Shown one piece after another: positions 1-9,144 of a stretch of 64,000 bases of DNA. A model generated the notes under the pieces. That model was not told where the DNA came from. It saw nothing but the letters and a program-made list of their open reading frames with translations, and did no database searches. The DNA is taken from contig JAAFIG010000003.1 in NCBI GenBank assembly GCA_013298595.1, positions 124,001 through 188,000 of the forward strand. Direction: 5' to 3'. Source of the DNA: Deinococcales bacterium. GTDB taxonomy: Bacteria > Deinococcota > Deinococci > Deinococcales > JAAFIG01. Every line of letters starts with the position of its first letter. Position 1 is the stretch's first letter. The position numbers were made by a program, and so were the translations under genes.

Positions 1-1
1 G

Positions 2-343
2 TGGCAGCGGACATTAGCCAATCCTGCCATTACGGTCTTTGTGGCTGAAGTCGCGGGTAGTATTGTTGGTTTTTGTAGTTTGGCGGTGCGCGGACGGGAA
101 GCCAATTTGTTTACGTTGTACTTGTTACAAGCACAGCAAGGATTAGGGTTAGGTAAGGCATTATGGGTAGCCGCACTCGAGTATGCTCGAGCACAAAAGG
201 CGAAGGAGCTTTCCTTATGGGTTCTCGAGGGTAATCCAACTCGGGGGTTCTATCAGCATATGGGTGGGGTGCTTGATGATTCACGCACAGAAACCATTGG
301 TGGTACGGATTTGCTCGAGGTTTCGTATTTGTTTGAACTTTAA
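2..343 (+). CDS. GNAT-family N-acetyltransferase, 5'-truncated by the window edge
   Basis: The frame is open from base 2 to a stop at 341-343, so the gene enters from outside the window; an internal GTG at 41 is not needed as a start. The visible 113 residues contain the acetyl-CoA binding motif A of GNAT enzymes (QQGLGLGKAL), preceded by a hydrophobic strand and followed by the helix and WVLEGNPTRGFYQHMG segment typical of motif B. It would transfer an acetyl group from acetyl-CoA to an amine; the substrate cannot be read from sequence. It lies 80 nt upstream of cimA in the same direction. Confidence 0.85.
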   Translation, partial: WQRTLANPAITVFVAEVAGSIVGFCSLAVRGREANLFTLYLLQAQQGLGLGKALWVAALEYARAQKAKELSLWVLEGNPTRGFYQHMGGVLDDSRTETIGGTDLLEVSYLFEL

Positions 344-423
344 GGTTCAATATCTGAAAACTTGGTAGACTGCGTACTCTTGAGCAGTAGGCTCGAGATT
401 TCCCTTGAAAGGAGGGATGTTGA

Positions 424-2031
424 ATGCTTTCAAATCAGGAAAAGGTGGCGTTAGCAATTTATGATTGTACACTGCGCGATGGTACGCAAGGCGAGGGCTT
501 TAACCTCTCCTTGGAGGATAAACTCGAGATTGCTAAGGCGTTAGATCGTTTTGGGATGCACTACATCGAAGGTGGCTGGCCTGGTTCTAACCCTAAGGAT
601 GCACGTTTTTTTGAAGCCATGAAAAGTGTCAAACTCGAGCGGGCAAAATTGGCTGCCTTTAGTTTCACAAGGCAAAGCCATATTGTGCATTGCGAAGATG
701 ATGCGAATTTACGTTCGCTGACCGAAGCTGAAACCCCTGTCATTACCTTGGTGGCAAAAACTTGGGATAAACACGCCATTCATGCGTTAGGTGTAACCCT
801 CGAGCAAAACTTAGCCATGATTCGGGATACAGTCAAGTATTACAAGAACCTTGGGCGCGAAGTGATTTTTGATGCTGAACTGGCTTTTTTGGGTTTTCGC
901 CATAACCCCGCCTATGCCCTCGAGGTATTGCGAACAGCGGCTGGTGAAGGTGCAGATTGCTTAGTGCTATGCGATACCCTTGGCGATGTGATGCCCGAAG
1001 AAGTGACAAAATATGTGACCCAAAGCCTCGAGTTAGGTGTGCCCGTAGGAATCCATACCCATAACGATCTCGAGATGGCAGTAGCAAATGCGTTGGTGGC
1101 TGTACGCAGTGGTGCCACCCAAGTTCAAGGCACAGTCAATGGTGTTGGTGAACGCGTTGGCAATATGAACTTGATGACGTTTATTGGTTTGATGCAAGCC
1201 AAACTAGGAATAAATTGCGTGCCTGATTTAACAAAATTAACTGAACTCTCGAGGTTTGTAGATGCCAGAGCGAACCGTACTCCACAAAATAATCAAGCTT
1301 TGGTTGGCTCGAGTGCCTTTGCCCATAAAGGTGGAATGCACGCCAGCGCCGTTGCCAAAGACCCAAGTCTATACGAGCATATGCAGCCCGAGAGCATTGG
1401 TAATCATCGGCGTATTCTGATGTCCGATTTATCTGGACGAAGCAATTTAGTTGCCACTGCCAAACAATACGGTGTGGAATTAAGTGGCAAAGACCCAGCT
1501 GTTGCCCAAGCTGTGATTAAACTCAAAGAACTCGAGGATGAAGGTTTTACCTTTGAAGGCGCTGATGCCAGTGTTTTAATGCTGTTGCGTCAAGCCAAAG
1601 GCGAACCCGAATTTTTTAAGGTATCGGTTTTTAGAGCACAAATAGATAGTTTTGATGGTTTTGAAACCGAAGCCGAAGCCAGCGTGCAAGTCTTTGTAGG
1701 CGATACTCGAGAACATGCTGCTGCCTTAGGTGATGGACCTGTCAATGCGCTCGATAAGGCTTTACGTGTCGCCCTCGAGCGGCACTACCCAGCTTTACAA
1801 GATGTCGAATTACTCGATTACAAAATGCGGGTACTCGAGGGTTCGCAAGGCACAGCGGCTCGAGTGCGGGTACTCATTACCTTTGGTGATGGTCAGAGTC
1901 AATGGACAACGGTTGGGGCTGGAGTCAACAGCATCAAAGCCTCGTTTATTGCATTGTGCGATGGTTTATCGTTTAAGTTAGCTCGAGATGGTGTGCCAGC
2001 TCTTGAACCAGCACTTGCACAGGTATCGTAG
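424..2031 (+). CDS. cimA: (R)-citramalate synthase (LeuA-like)
   Basis: 535 residues of the alpha-isopropylmalate synthase/homocitrate synthase family, closest in architecture to the citramalate synthase subgroup that condenses pyruvate and acetyl-CoA to citramalate, the first step of the threonine-independent isoleucine route. The N-terminal TIM barrel carries the opening motif DCTLRDGTQGEG (about residue 14) and the metal-binding HTH of GIHTHNDLEMA (about 208). The C-terminal third is the LeuA-type dimerisation/feedback domain. The start is fixed by a strong Shine-Dalgarno AGGAGG at 410-415, 8 nt before ATG. The last 59 bases overlap the convergent ygfZ gene. Choice of CimA over LeuA rests on length and motif context. 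Confidence 0.85.
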   Translation: MLSNQEKVALAIYDCTLRDGTQGEGFNLSLEDKLEIAKALDRFGMHYIEGGWPGSNPKDARFFEAMKSVKLERAKLAAFSFTRQSHIVHCEDDANLRSLTEAETPVITLVAKTWDKHAIHALGVTLEQNLAMIRDTVKYYKNLGREVIFDAELAFLGFRHNPAYALEVLRTAAGEGADCLVLCDTLGDVMPEEVTKYVTQSLELGVPVGIHTHNDLEMAVANALVAVRSGATQVQGTVNGVGERVGNMNLMTFIGLMQAKLGINCVPDLTKLTELSRFVDARANRTPQNNQALVGSSAFAHKGGMHASAVAKDPSLYEHMQPESIGNHRRILMSDLSGRSNLVATAKQYGVELSGKDPAVAQAVIKLKELEDEGFTFEGADASVLMLLRQAKGEPEFFKVSVFRAQIDSFDGFETEAEASVQVFVGDTREHAAALGDGPVNALDKALRVALERHYPALQDVELLDYKMRVLEGSQGTAARVRVLITFGDGQSQWTTVGAGVNSIKASFIALCDGLSFKLARDGVPALEPALAQVS

Positions 2032-2791
2032 CGGCAGTTAAAGCAGCCATAGGCTCGAGGTCGCGGCGGAGGACGGCTAAGGCTGTCCATGCCCTTTCAT
2101 ATGCAATCACAGCGCCAATTTGTCCAACTTCTCTGGTCTCGAGCAGCACAGGTGTACCAATTTCGACTGTTTGCCCTAATTGCACCCGTTGCAATGCGTA
2201 ACGAGTATTCCCTCGAGCCTCGAGCCTCGCCATGATCTCCTGACCGATATAACAACCTTTTCTATAAGAAACAGCTGGTTCTAAACCACATTCTTGGGGC
2301 AAAAAACCAAGAAACGCATCCGAGTGAGCATCCGGTAAACCTGCCAGAATTCGGGTCAGCTCGAGATTGGGTAACGGCTCGCTTAATACTTGAGCATCTC
2401 GAGGCAGTAAAACATCAACACCATCTGTAAAACCACGATTCACAGGCATAACCACAGCATTTTCCAGACTCGAGGTCTCCCCTACCATGTGCCACAACTG
2501 CCAATCGGAACGTAACTCGAGTTGCACATCATCAAAAATAATATAGCGCTTCAAGCGTTCAAACAAAGCTTGTTCCAGACCAGCTCGGCAAAATACCAGT
2601 AAATCATCGGTACGACGCAAAACCCGAAGATCAAATTCAATCTGACCTCGAGCATTCAAAACCAATGCCCGACACGAACCCAGCACAGGCAAACCACGAA
2701 TATCGTTAGTGGTTTGACCATGCAAAAACGCAATTCGATCAGAACCCGTTAAACGCAGCACAGCTAACTCGAGAGGCGAAGCCTGAATCAT
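1973..2791 (-). CDS. ygfZ: YgfZ/GcvT-like folate-binding protein
   Basis: 272 residues resembling the tetrahydrofolate-binding T-protein fold used in iron-sulfur cluster assembly and repair. The signature KGCYIGQEIMARLEARGN (around residue 175) contains the family's conserved cysteine, and the N-terminal FLHGQTTNDI segment is typical. The ATG at 2791 is preceded by TAAACT with a 6-nt gap, so the mRNA is probably leaderless. It converges on and overlaps cimA by 59 nt. Function is known for the family (E. coli YgfZ, human IBA57), not shown here. Confidence 0.85.
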   Translation of the reverse strand: MIQASPLELAVLRLTGSDRIAFLHGQTTNDIRGLPVLGSCRALVLNARGQIEFDLRVLRRTDDLLVFCRAGLEQALFERLKRYIIFDDVQLELRSDWQLWHMVGETSSLENAVVMPVNRGFTDGVDVLLPRDAQVLSEPLPNLELTRILAGLPDAHSDAFLGFLPQECGLEPAVSYRKGCYIGQEIMARLEARGNTRYALQRVQLGQTVEIGTPVLLETREVGQIGAVIAYERAWTALAVLRRDLEPMAALTAATIPVQVLVQELAHHLELT

Positions 2792-2845
2792 AAAAGCAGT
2801 TTACTGCGCTTAACTCGAGCAATTTGTCTTACAGAAAACTGGTGA

Positions 2846-3326
2846 TTTTTAGTCCTCTATCGCTCGAGGTTGTGTATGACGCTTGGCATGAAACGCTTGC
2901 TAATTGGTGTTGTGTTATTGTTTCAGTCCTCTATCGCTCAAGGCTGTGAATGACGCTCCACAAATAACCACATCTAAAGTGCCTTGTCCTCGGTTTCAGT
3001 CCTCTATCGCTCGAGGTCGTGTATAACGCCAGCTCGAGTGATACAACTTGATGTACTGGATGGCAGCAGGTTTCAGTCCTCTATCGCTTGAGGCTGTGTA
3101 TGACGCTACTCGAGAAAATCGCAGCTACAGGCGGTATTGCTGAGTTTCAGTCCTCTATCGCTCGAGGCAGTGTATGACGCCGAGAGTGCGGGGTTCCCAG
3201 CGTGTTACACGCCAAAGTTTCAGTCCTCTATCGCTCGAGGTTGTGTGTGACGCTCAGGATCAAGCAATAGAAGTCGCCCAAATTGTGTGGTTTCAGTCCT
3301 CTATCGCTCGAGGTTGTGTGTAACGC
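2846..3326 (-). CRISPR. CRISPR array, 7 repeats of 37 nt and 6 spacers
   Basis: Repeats start at 2846, 2920, 2993, 3070, 3144, 3217 and 3290; spacers are 36-40 nt. On the minus strand each repeat ends GGACTGAAAC, the canonical 3' end whose last 8 nt would form the crRNA 5' handle, so transcription is predicted on the minus strand. The repeat at 2846-2882 has lost that terminus (five T on the plus strand), marking it as the distal, trailer end. The conserved half (18 bp) is identical in six repeats while the other half varies. CCTC and GAGG can form the repeat stem. The consensus contains CTCGAG, altered to CTCAAG at 2938 and CTTGAG at 3088. No cas gene is in the window, so subtype is unassigned. 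Confidence 0.95.
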
Positions 3327-3519
3327 ATCGTTCCAAATGGCATTGTTTTGTTTTTCTATTCAACTGTCAAGGATCACGCACCTCGCACCAGACGCGGTTT
3401 CATTGTACAACTTTTTTGGTTTCGCAAATCTATTGGGTTTTGCTAGGGCAAAGTCATTCTCGAGCCTTCAAAAACATTTGTACAAAACTTTGTCATTTGC
3501 ATTCAAAGCATTGGTTTAA
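3327..3519 (-). promoter_or_regulatory. Candidate CRISPR leader
   Basis: This 193-nt stretch between the predicted leader-proximal repeat and the corA stop has no credible gene and is rich in T/A runs (for example around 3345-3360 and 3410-3420). Its position follows from the minus-strand orientation of the repeats. I could not pick out a specific promoter. Confidence 0.4.
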
Positions 3520-4518
3520 TTACCACCATTTACGCCATTTGAAATACGCGCCAAACAAAGCAGCTGCTAATCCAAACATTGCCCAAGCAAAAGTGTACCC
3601 CCAAGGTTGCTCGAGTTCTGGCATAAATTTGTAATTCATTCCCCAGACACCTGCTAGAAAGGTTAGGGGTAAGAAGATACTGCTCATGGTGGTGAGGGTT
3701 TTCATCACTTCGTTCATACGGTTACTTTGTACGCTCAGGTGCACATCGAGTAAGCTCGAGAGGACATCTCGGCTCGAGTCTAATCCGTCGTAAATACGAG
3801 TTAAGTGGTCGCCTACATCGCGTAAGTACATGGCGGCATTGGGTTCTAAGGCTGTGACGTGTCTGGAGAATTGGGCGATGGCTTCGCGTGAACCGCTGAC
3901 TAAACGCCGTGCCGAAATCATGGTGTGTTTAATGGCAAAGACTTCAGTAAAAAATTGACTGGTGTTGACCACTCGAGGTGAGAATACGCGTTCTTCGAGT
4001 TCGTCGGTGCGTAATTCGAGTTCGTCTAAGAAGGTAAAGAATGTATCTGCGCCTTTATCAAGTAAAGCGTAGAGTACGTCTACGACTTTGATGTTGCTGC
4101 GTTTTTCAAATTCGTTCCAAACACCTTCGAGGTACGTGACAGGTTCATTGCGAATGGTTAGTAATGTCTCGAGTTCAGGAAACCAGAAAATACTGATTCG
4201 TTCGGTGCGGTCGGTCACATCTTCAGGTTCGGCTAGGGTGCGAAATATCAGGAATAAATGCTCGTTATAGGCTTCAAATTTACTCCAATGCCCTATTTCT
4301 AAGGCATCTTCGAGGGCTAAGGCATTTAAGGTAAAATGGGTTTTAAGTTGCTCGAGGTCTGCTTTTGATGGTGTTTCAGCATCTATCCAAACCCGTTTTT
4401 GACGAATGCTTTGAATATCGTGACACTGCTCGAGGCATTTGATGCGAATGCCTGGATGCTCGAGCAGTTGGGGGTGTTTAGAAGTCATAAGTTTGGGAAC
4501 TGTAGTGGTGTGCCTCAC
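3520..4518 (-). CDS. corA: CorA-type Mg2+/Co2+ transporter
   Basis: 332 residues with a long soluble N-terminal domain and two C-terminal membrane helices separated by WGMNY, the GMN selectivity signature of CorA channels, followed by an acidic periplasmic loop (KFMPELEQ) and a basic tail (KWRKWW). It imports divalent cations, mainly magnesium, as a pentamer. The gene starts 10 nt after the dnaJ stop in the same direction and is probably co-transcribed. The start is uncertain: GTG at 4518 or ATG at 4488; neither has a clear Shine-Dalgarno. Confidence 0.9.
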   Translation of the reverse strand: MRHTTTVPKLMTSKHPQLLEHPGIRIKCLEQCHDIQSIRQKRVWIDAETPSKADLEQLKTHFTLNALALEDALEIGHWSKFEAYNEHLFLIFRTLAEPEDVTDRTERISIFWFPELETLLTIRNEPVTYLEGVWNEFEKRSNIKVVDVLYALLDKGADTFFTFLDELELRTDELEERVFSPRVVNTSQFFTEVFAIKHTMISARRLVSGSREAIAQFSRHVTALEPNAAMYLRDVGDHLTRIYDGLDSSRDVLSSLLDVHLSVQSNRMNEVMKTLTTMSSIFLPLTFLAGVWGMNYKFMPELEQPWGYTFAWAMFGLAAALFGAYFKWRKWW

Positions 4519-4528
4519 TCTAAATCTA

Positions 4529-5662
4529 TCATTCTCCGCGAATAGCTTTGCCTATTTTACTAAGAAAACCTTCGGGTGGGGCGATAAATTCACCTGTTTC
4601 TTTGGCGTATTCCTCGAGTAATTCCCGAGCGCGTTTGCTGAGTTTTTTGGGAATTTCCACAGCAACTGTAACAATTAAATCGCCTTCACCTCGAGCTTGT
4701 AAACGTGGCATGCCTTTGTTGCGGATCCGAATGATGTCGTTGGGTTGTACACCAGCGGCTATTTCGAGACTATGCGCGCCATCTAAGGTTGGAATTTCAA
4801 GTTTTGTACCGATGGTTGCTTGGGCTAAACCAATATGGACTGTGTGGTGCAGGTCATCACCATCTCGAGTCAGGTGTGGGTGCGGCTCGAGTTCTAAAAA
4901 GACGTATAAATCGCCGCTTGGTCCGCCGAACATGCCTTGGTTGCCTTGTCCTGCGACGCGTAAACGATAACCACCATCTATGCCTTTGGGTAAGGTAACT
5001 GTGACTTTTTCGGGTTTGATGGTTCGTCCGCGTCCGTGGCATTGTTTGCATGGTTCAGGGTTGCTTTCGCCTGTGCCTTTACAAGTTGGGCAAGGCGCAG
5101 CTGTCATAAAGTTCCCTAGGATGGTGCGTTGCGTCTGACGAACTTGTCCTGCTCCACCACAAGTTTGACAAGTTTGTAAGCCTTTGCCGCCTGGTTCGGC
5201 TCGAGAACCATTGCATTTATCGCAAGCATTGAGTTTATCTATTTCAACTTCGATATCTGCACCACTACGGGCTTGCTCGAGATTGATTTTGACTTCGACT
5301 TGTAAATCTTCGCCTCTGGCTGCGCGTTTACCGCCGCTACGTCCTGCTCCTCGAGCTTGTCCGAAGACATCGCCACCACCAAAGACACTATTGAACAAGT
5401 CGAATAAATCGCCCATACCGCCAGCTCCAGCAAAGCCACCTTCGTAGCCGCCACCAACTTTACCAAATTGGTCGTATTGAGCGCGTTTTTCTGGGTCGGA
5501 TAGCGCTCCGTAAGCTTCGTTGATGGATTTGAACTTTTCCTCGGCTTCTTTGTTACCAGGGTTTTTATCTGGATGGTATTTGAGTGCTAAAGCACGGTAG
5601 GCACGTTTAATTTCATCAGCATCGGCGCTTTTAGAAACGCCTAATAATTCGTAATAATCCAT
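4529..5662 (-). CDS. dnaJ: Chaperone protein DnaJ
   Basis: 377 residues with complete DnaJ architecture: N-terminal J domain with HPD (YHPDKNPGN, about residue 31), Gly/Phe-rich linker, a zinc domain with four CxxCxGxG-type motifs ([31 protein letters not shown]-like CKQCHGRG) and the C-terminal substrate-binding domain. It stimulates DnaK ATPase and delivers unfolded clients. dnaK and grpE are not adjacent; corA follows 10 nt downstream. A GAGAG Shine-Dalgarno lies 7 nt before ATG. Length is normal for the family. Confidence 0.95.
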   Translation of the reverse strand: MDYYELLGVSKSADADEIKRAYRALALKYHPDKNPGNKEAEEKFKSINEAYGALSDPEKRAQYDQFGKVGGGYEGGFAGAGGMGDLFDLFNSVFGGGDVFGQARGAGRSGGKRAARGEDLQVEVKINLEQARSGADIEVEIDKLNACDKCNGSRAEPGGKGLQTCQTCGGAGQVRQTQRTILGNFMTAAPCPTCKGTGESNPEPCKQCHGRGRTIKPEKVTVTLPKGIDGGYRLRVAGQGNQGMFGGPSGDLYVFLELEPHPHLTRDGDDLHHTVHIGLAQATIGTKLEIPTLDGAHSLEIAAGVQPNDIIRIRNKGMPRLQARGEGDLIVTVAVEIPKKLSKRARELLEEYAKETGEFIAPPEGFLSKIGKAIRGE

Positions 5663-5723
5663 AATTTACTCTCGCGTTGCGGCGAACCTCTGCGCTAATC
5701 TTACACGACAACACTCAAGGTTT

Positions 5724-7373
5724 CTATTGGATTTGTGTCACGTCTGGCGATACACTGCTTTCGACATGCTCGAGTGGGGCTGGACGTTGTTTAATTAAAC
5801 GTACCCGAGATGGTTTGACTTCATTGGATTGTCGCATGTGTTCACGGGCTTTAACAGCATCTCGCTCGAGGAACCAAACAGCTAAACCAAAATGCAGTAA
5901 TTTCTTGCCTTTGAGTGGTGTTAATGTGGCAGCGGTACTGCGTACCACAGGTAGAGTAAAAACAAATTCGCGTTCGTTAGTAATCACACTAGGTAGTAAC
6001 TCGGCAAACCAACCAGACTCGAGTAATTGTTCCATATCGGCACTGACATCGCGGTTTAGAATCGCTTCCAATGCGCCTGTAAACACACCATCGGCAAATA
6101 AGGCAGCAGCTGATAAGGTTTCTCGAGCCGAACGAGGCAATTCATCTAAGCGTTCGAGTACCGCTCGAGCGGCTGTTTCTGGCAATTTGGTTGAATCGGC
6201 TTGGAAATTGGGTTCAAGACTGGCTCGCCCTAATCGCTCGAGTAACCAAGGATTGCCTGCTGAAACTTCAAGCCAACGTTGAATTAAACTAACGGGTTGT
6301 GGACCACCTAGGCTTTCGAGTAAAGCTCGGGTTTCAATAAACCCTAACCCCGTTAAACGCAGTGTTTCTAGTCCAACTGCTGGGCTGCACCGATGATGCA
6401 AAATCAGGGTGGCTTTGCCACGCAAAGCTGTTAACTGAGCTAATGCAGCGGCTTCAAATTGCTCAGCGTGCTCTAAAACCACCACCAAAGATTCATGGGC
6501 AGTTAAACGCTCTAAGGTGCTGGTTTCAAGTTTGACTTGTTTAGGATGCAAAATAATACAACGTGCTTCCTGCTCGAGACGCAAGGTAAATTCTTGTAAT
6601 AACCGGCTTTTACCACTGCCTGGCGCTCCAACAATTTGGGCTTGAATGGGTTGGTTGTGTTGTTGCGCTCGGCTCCACAAATTCTCGAGCCAACGCAATT
6701 CGTTACGCCGCCCTTGAAATGGGGTTGGAGTCGAATCGGACTTTGCCAAACGAAAATTCATCAACCGATACGGACCGCGTTCCTCGGTGTAATCTCGAAT
6801 AATACGGCTGTGTGCCACCATAAACTGAGCATGTTGCCGTGTGCTTTCTCGAGTTCGTTCCGAAACCAACACCTCACCAGGTTCGGCAGCACTACTTAAC
6901 CGCCGTGACAAATTAACCACATTACCAAACAAGGTTAATTCCTTACCAACCCAACCTGTTGTTGCATCATCAGTGTCCACACCCGCCCGACCCTCGAGTT
7001 CTAAACCAACTCGAGTACCATAATTTTCAATAGCCGTTAAGCAAGCTTTAGCAGCTTTTAATGCCCGCAAAGAATCATCGGAATGGGTTTTGGTTAAACC
7101 AAAAGCTGCCAGTACAGCATCACCTTGGAATTGCACCACATGACCATCCAAAGCTTCGATTTCACCTGCCAGCACGGTTAAAATCTCGCCCATTAAATCA
7201 AAGTATTCTTCGCTGCCATAACTTTTTGCCAGTTTTGTACTAGCAACCAAATCCACAAACAGCACTGCCACTCGGCGTTGCTCTTGAACTCGTTCAGGCA
7301 TCAAAATTGCGCCACAAGCTGGGCAAAAACGCCAACCTGCTTTGATTGGTTCGGCACAACTTAGACACTGCAT
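5724..7373 (-). CDS. Zinc-ribbon, class III nucleotidyl cyclase and P-loop ATPase protein
   Basis: 549 residues. The N-terminus holds a zinc ribbon (CLSC at 3-6, CPAC at 17-20). A class III adenylate/guanylate cyclase domain follows (about 30-190) with metal aspartates in VLFVDLVAST and QFQGDAVLAAFG and the transition-state Asn/Arg segment GNVVNLSRRLSSAA, so catalysis is plausible. A P-loop NTPase follows with Walker A GAPGSGKS (about 245) and a Walker-B-like SLVVVLEHAE. Proteins of this layout usually carry a long TPR tail and exceed 1,000 residues; this one stops after the ATPase. Its signal input and product (cAMP or cGMP) are not readable. It is separated from dnaJ by 61 nt and transcribed the same way. 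Confidence 0.85.
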   Translation of the reverse strand: MQCLSCAEPIKAGWRFCPACGAILMPERVQEQRRVAVLFVDLVASTKLAKSYGSEEYFDLMGEILTVLAGEIEALDGHVVQFQGDAVLAAFGLTKTHSDDSLRALKAAKACLTAIENYGTRVGLELEGRAGVDTDDATTGWVGKELTLFGNVVNLSRRLSSAAEPGEVLVSERTRESTRQHAQFMVAHSRIIRDYTEERGPYRLMNFRLAKSDSTPTPFQGRRNELRWLENLWSRAQQHNQPIQAQIVGAPGSGKSRLLQEFTLRLEQEARCIILHPKQVKLETSTLERLTAHESLVVVLEHAEQFEAAALAQLTALRGKATLILHHRCSPAVGLETLRLTGLGFIETRALLESLGGPQPVSLIQRWLEVSAGNPWLLERLGRASLEPNFQADSTKLPETAARAVLERLDELPRSARETLSAAALFADGVFTGALEAILNRDVSADMEQLLESGWFAELLPSVITNEREFVFTLPVVRSTAATLTPLKGKKLLHFGLAVWFLERDAVKAREHMRQSNEVKPSRVRLIKQRPAPLEHVESSVSPDVTQIQ

Positions 7374-7430
7374 CCTAACCAGATTGTGACACAGAAATGA
7401 GAAAAAAGAAATGCCTGAAAGAAAAACGCT

Positions 7431-7865
7431 TCATACCCGACGCAGAAAAAAACCATGCACAGGCTCGAGACTCGAGAACTTCACCCAATCCCCAACTCGA
7501 ATATTGCGCCATGAATCATCCAACACACCTAGTAGCAAAGTGGCTTTTGCCTCCACAACCACATGATTGGCTTCGACATGCTTAACTAAACCAACACCCT
7601 CGAGTTTAGAAACCCCCAGCACTACCAGCTCAGCCTCGGCAACCTCAGATTTTTCTATCGAATCCAGCATTGGATTCACAATCATCAAAGCATCACCTGA
7701 CCGAGCCGCATATGGACCAAGCCGATCAAACATATAAACCACTCGCCCACCCACTCGCACCTCGAGTAATGGTGAAGCCTCAATTTGCGGATATAAAAAC
7801 ACTTTCGTGGCAAACGCTTTGAAACGTTCCACAAATTCTTCAGTTGAATGCTCGAGAACTGGCAT
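7431..7865 (-). CDS. Conserved-looking protein of unknown function
   Basis: 144 residues from ATG at 7865. An in-frame upstream start at 7895 exists, but TAGACT at 7873-7878 sits 7 nt before this ATG, matching the leaderless pattern of the window. The protein is soluble, with alternating beta-strand-like segments (LEVRVGGRVVYMF, EAELVVLGVSKLEGVGLV, ATLLLGVLDD) and a short C-terminal basic end. CTCGAG hexamers fall in frame as Leu-Glu, supporting coding. I recognise no family. It diverges from the acyl-CoA dehydrogenase gene. Confidence 0.65.
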   Translation of the reverse strand: MPVLEHSTEEFVERFKAFATKVFLYPQIEASPLLEVRVGGRVVYMFDRLGPYAARSGDALMIVNPMLDSIEKSEVAEAELVVLGVSKLEGVGLVKHVEANHVVVEAKATLLLGVLDDSWRNIRVGDWVKFSSLEPVHGFFLRRV

Positions 7866-7937
7866 AACAAAGAGTCTAACGTTTTTGCAGAGCAAAGCAC
7901 CATCCCAAATCCGTAAACGCGCTAGACTATCAGCATC

Positions 7938-9101
7938 ATGAATCCAGATTTACCAACTTTAATCGCTCAAACCCGCGATTTTATCAATTCAGTTGTTGTC
8001 CCCCGAGAACGCGAGTTTTCTGGGCAGATCAGTCTCGAGCAATTAGAAACTGTGCGTTCGGAGTTGCAGGTGCTGGGTAGAACTTCGGGGTTGTGGTTGC
8101 CGCATTTATCCAAGGAATTGGGTGGGCTTGGTTTGCCGTGGACACAAGCCTATCAGTTGTTTATTGAAGCTGGACGTAGTTTGCTTGGACCTCAAGCGTT
8201 AAATATTGCGGCTCCTGATGAAGGCAATATGCACTTATTGCATGTAGTTGCCAATACCGAACAAAAAAAGCGTTGGCTAGAGCCTTTGGCGGCTGGTTTG
8301 GTACGCAGTTGTTTTTCGATGACCGAACCACCTCCTGGGGCGGGTTCTGATCCAAGTATGTTACAAGCCAGTGCAACAAAAGTGGATGGTAAATGGCAAC
8401 TCGAGGCGAGTAAATGGTTTATTTCTGGGGCATGGGGAGCAGCTTTTACCCTGATTTTAGCTAAAACCCCTGAAGGGGCAACGATTTTTATTGTGCCTAT
8501 GAATCATCCACAAATTACGCTCAAACGAGTCATTCCAACTTTGGATCATTTCTCACCCGGTGGGCATTGCGAATTGGAATTTGCTCACCTCGAGTTAACC
8601 GATACCGATGTACTCGGCGAACCTGGTAAGGGTTTCGAGTATGCTCAGATTCGCTTAGACCCAGCTCGTTTAACCCATTGTATGCGTTGGTTAGGCATTG
8701 CTATTCGCTCACTCGAGTTTGCCGAGGCATATGCTTTGCAGCGCCAGAGTTTTGGTAAAACCCTTGCCGAGCAACAAATGGTGCAACAAATGATTGCCGA
8801 TAGTCATATCGAAATTCATGCCAGCCGTACCATGATCGAACATGCTTGTGGCATTTTAGATAAGGGGCAAAGGGTGCGCCACGAAGCCAGTATGACCAAA
8901 GTTTTTGTTTCAGAAACAGTCAACAAAGTGGTGGATAGGTGCTTACAAATCATGGGTAGCACAGGTATTTCCGAAGATTACCCTGTATCGCAGTTTTACA
9001 AAGAAGTCCGTGCTTTCCGTATCTACGATGGAGCCAACGAAGTCCACCGTATGAGTATTGCCCGCCGAGCCTTCCGCCGTGCCGAAGCTCGAGGGACATA
9101 A
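7938..9101 (+). CDS. Acyl-CoA dehydrogenase family flavoprotein
   Basis: 387 residues covering the N-terminal helical, middle beta and C-terminal helical domains of acyl-CoA dehydrogenases. FSMTEPPPGAGSDP (about 122) and ASKWFISGA match the FAD-contacting signature, and YDGANEVHRMSIARRAFRR near the C-terminus contains the Glu used as catalytic base in many members. It would introduce an alpha-beta double bond into an acyl-CoA thioester and pass electrons to ETF; chain length cannot be told. TAGACT lies 9 nt before ATG. No ETF or enoyl-CoA hydratase is adjacent. Confidence 0.9.
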   Translation: MNPDLPTLIAQTRDFINSVVVPREREFSGQISLEQLETVRSELQVLGRTSGLWLPHLSKELGGLGLPWTQAYQLFIEAGRSLLGPQALNIAAPDEGNMHLLHVVANTEQKKRWLEPLAAGLVRSCFSMTEPPPGAGSDPSMLQASATKVDGKWQLEASKWFISGAWGAAFTLILAKTPEGATIFIVPMNHPQITLKRVIPTLDHFSPGGHCELEFAHLELTDTDVLGEPGKGFEYAQIRLDPARLTHCMRWLGIAIRSLEFAEAYALQRQSFGKTLAEQQMVQQMIADSHIEIHASRTMIEHACGILDKGQRVRHEASMTKVFVSETVNKVVDRCLQIMGSTGISEDYPVSQFYKEVRAFRIYDGANEVHRMSIARRAFRRAEARGT

Positions 9102-9144
9102 TCTTTTCATAACCCTCATCCCAACTTGATACACTAATGCCAAG

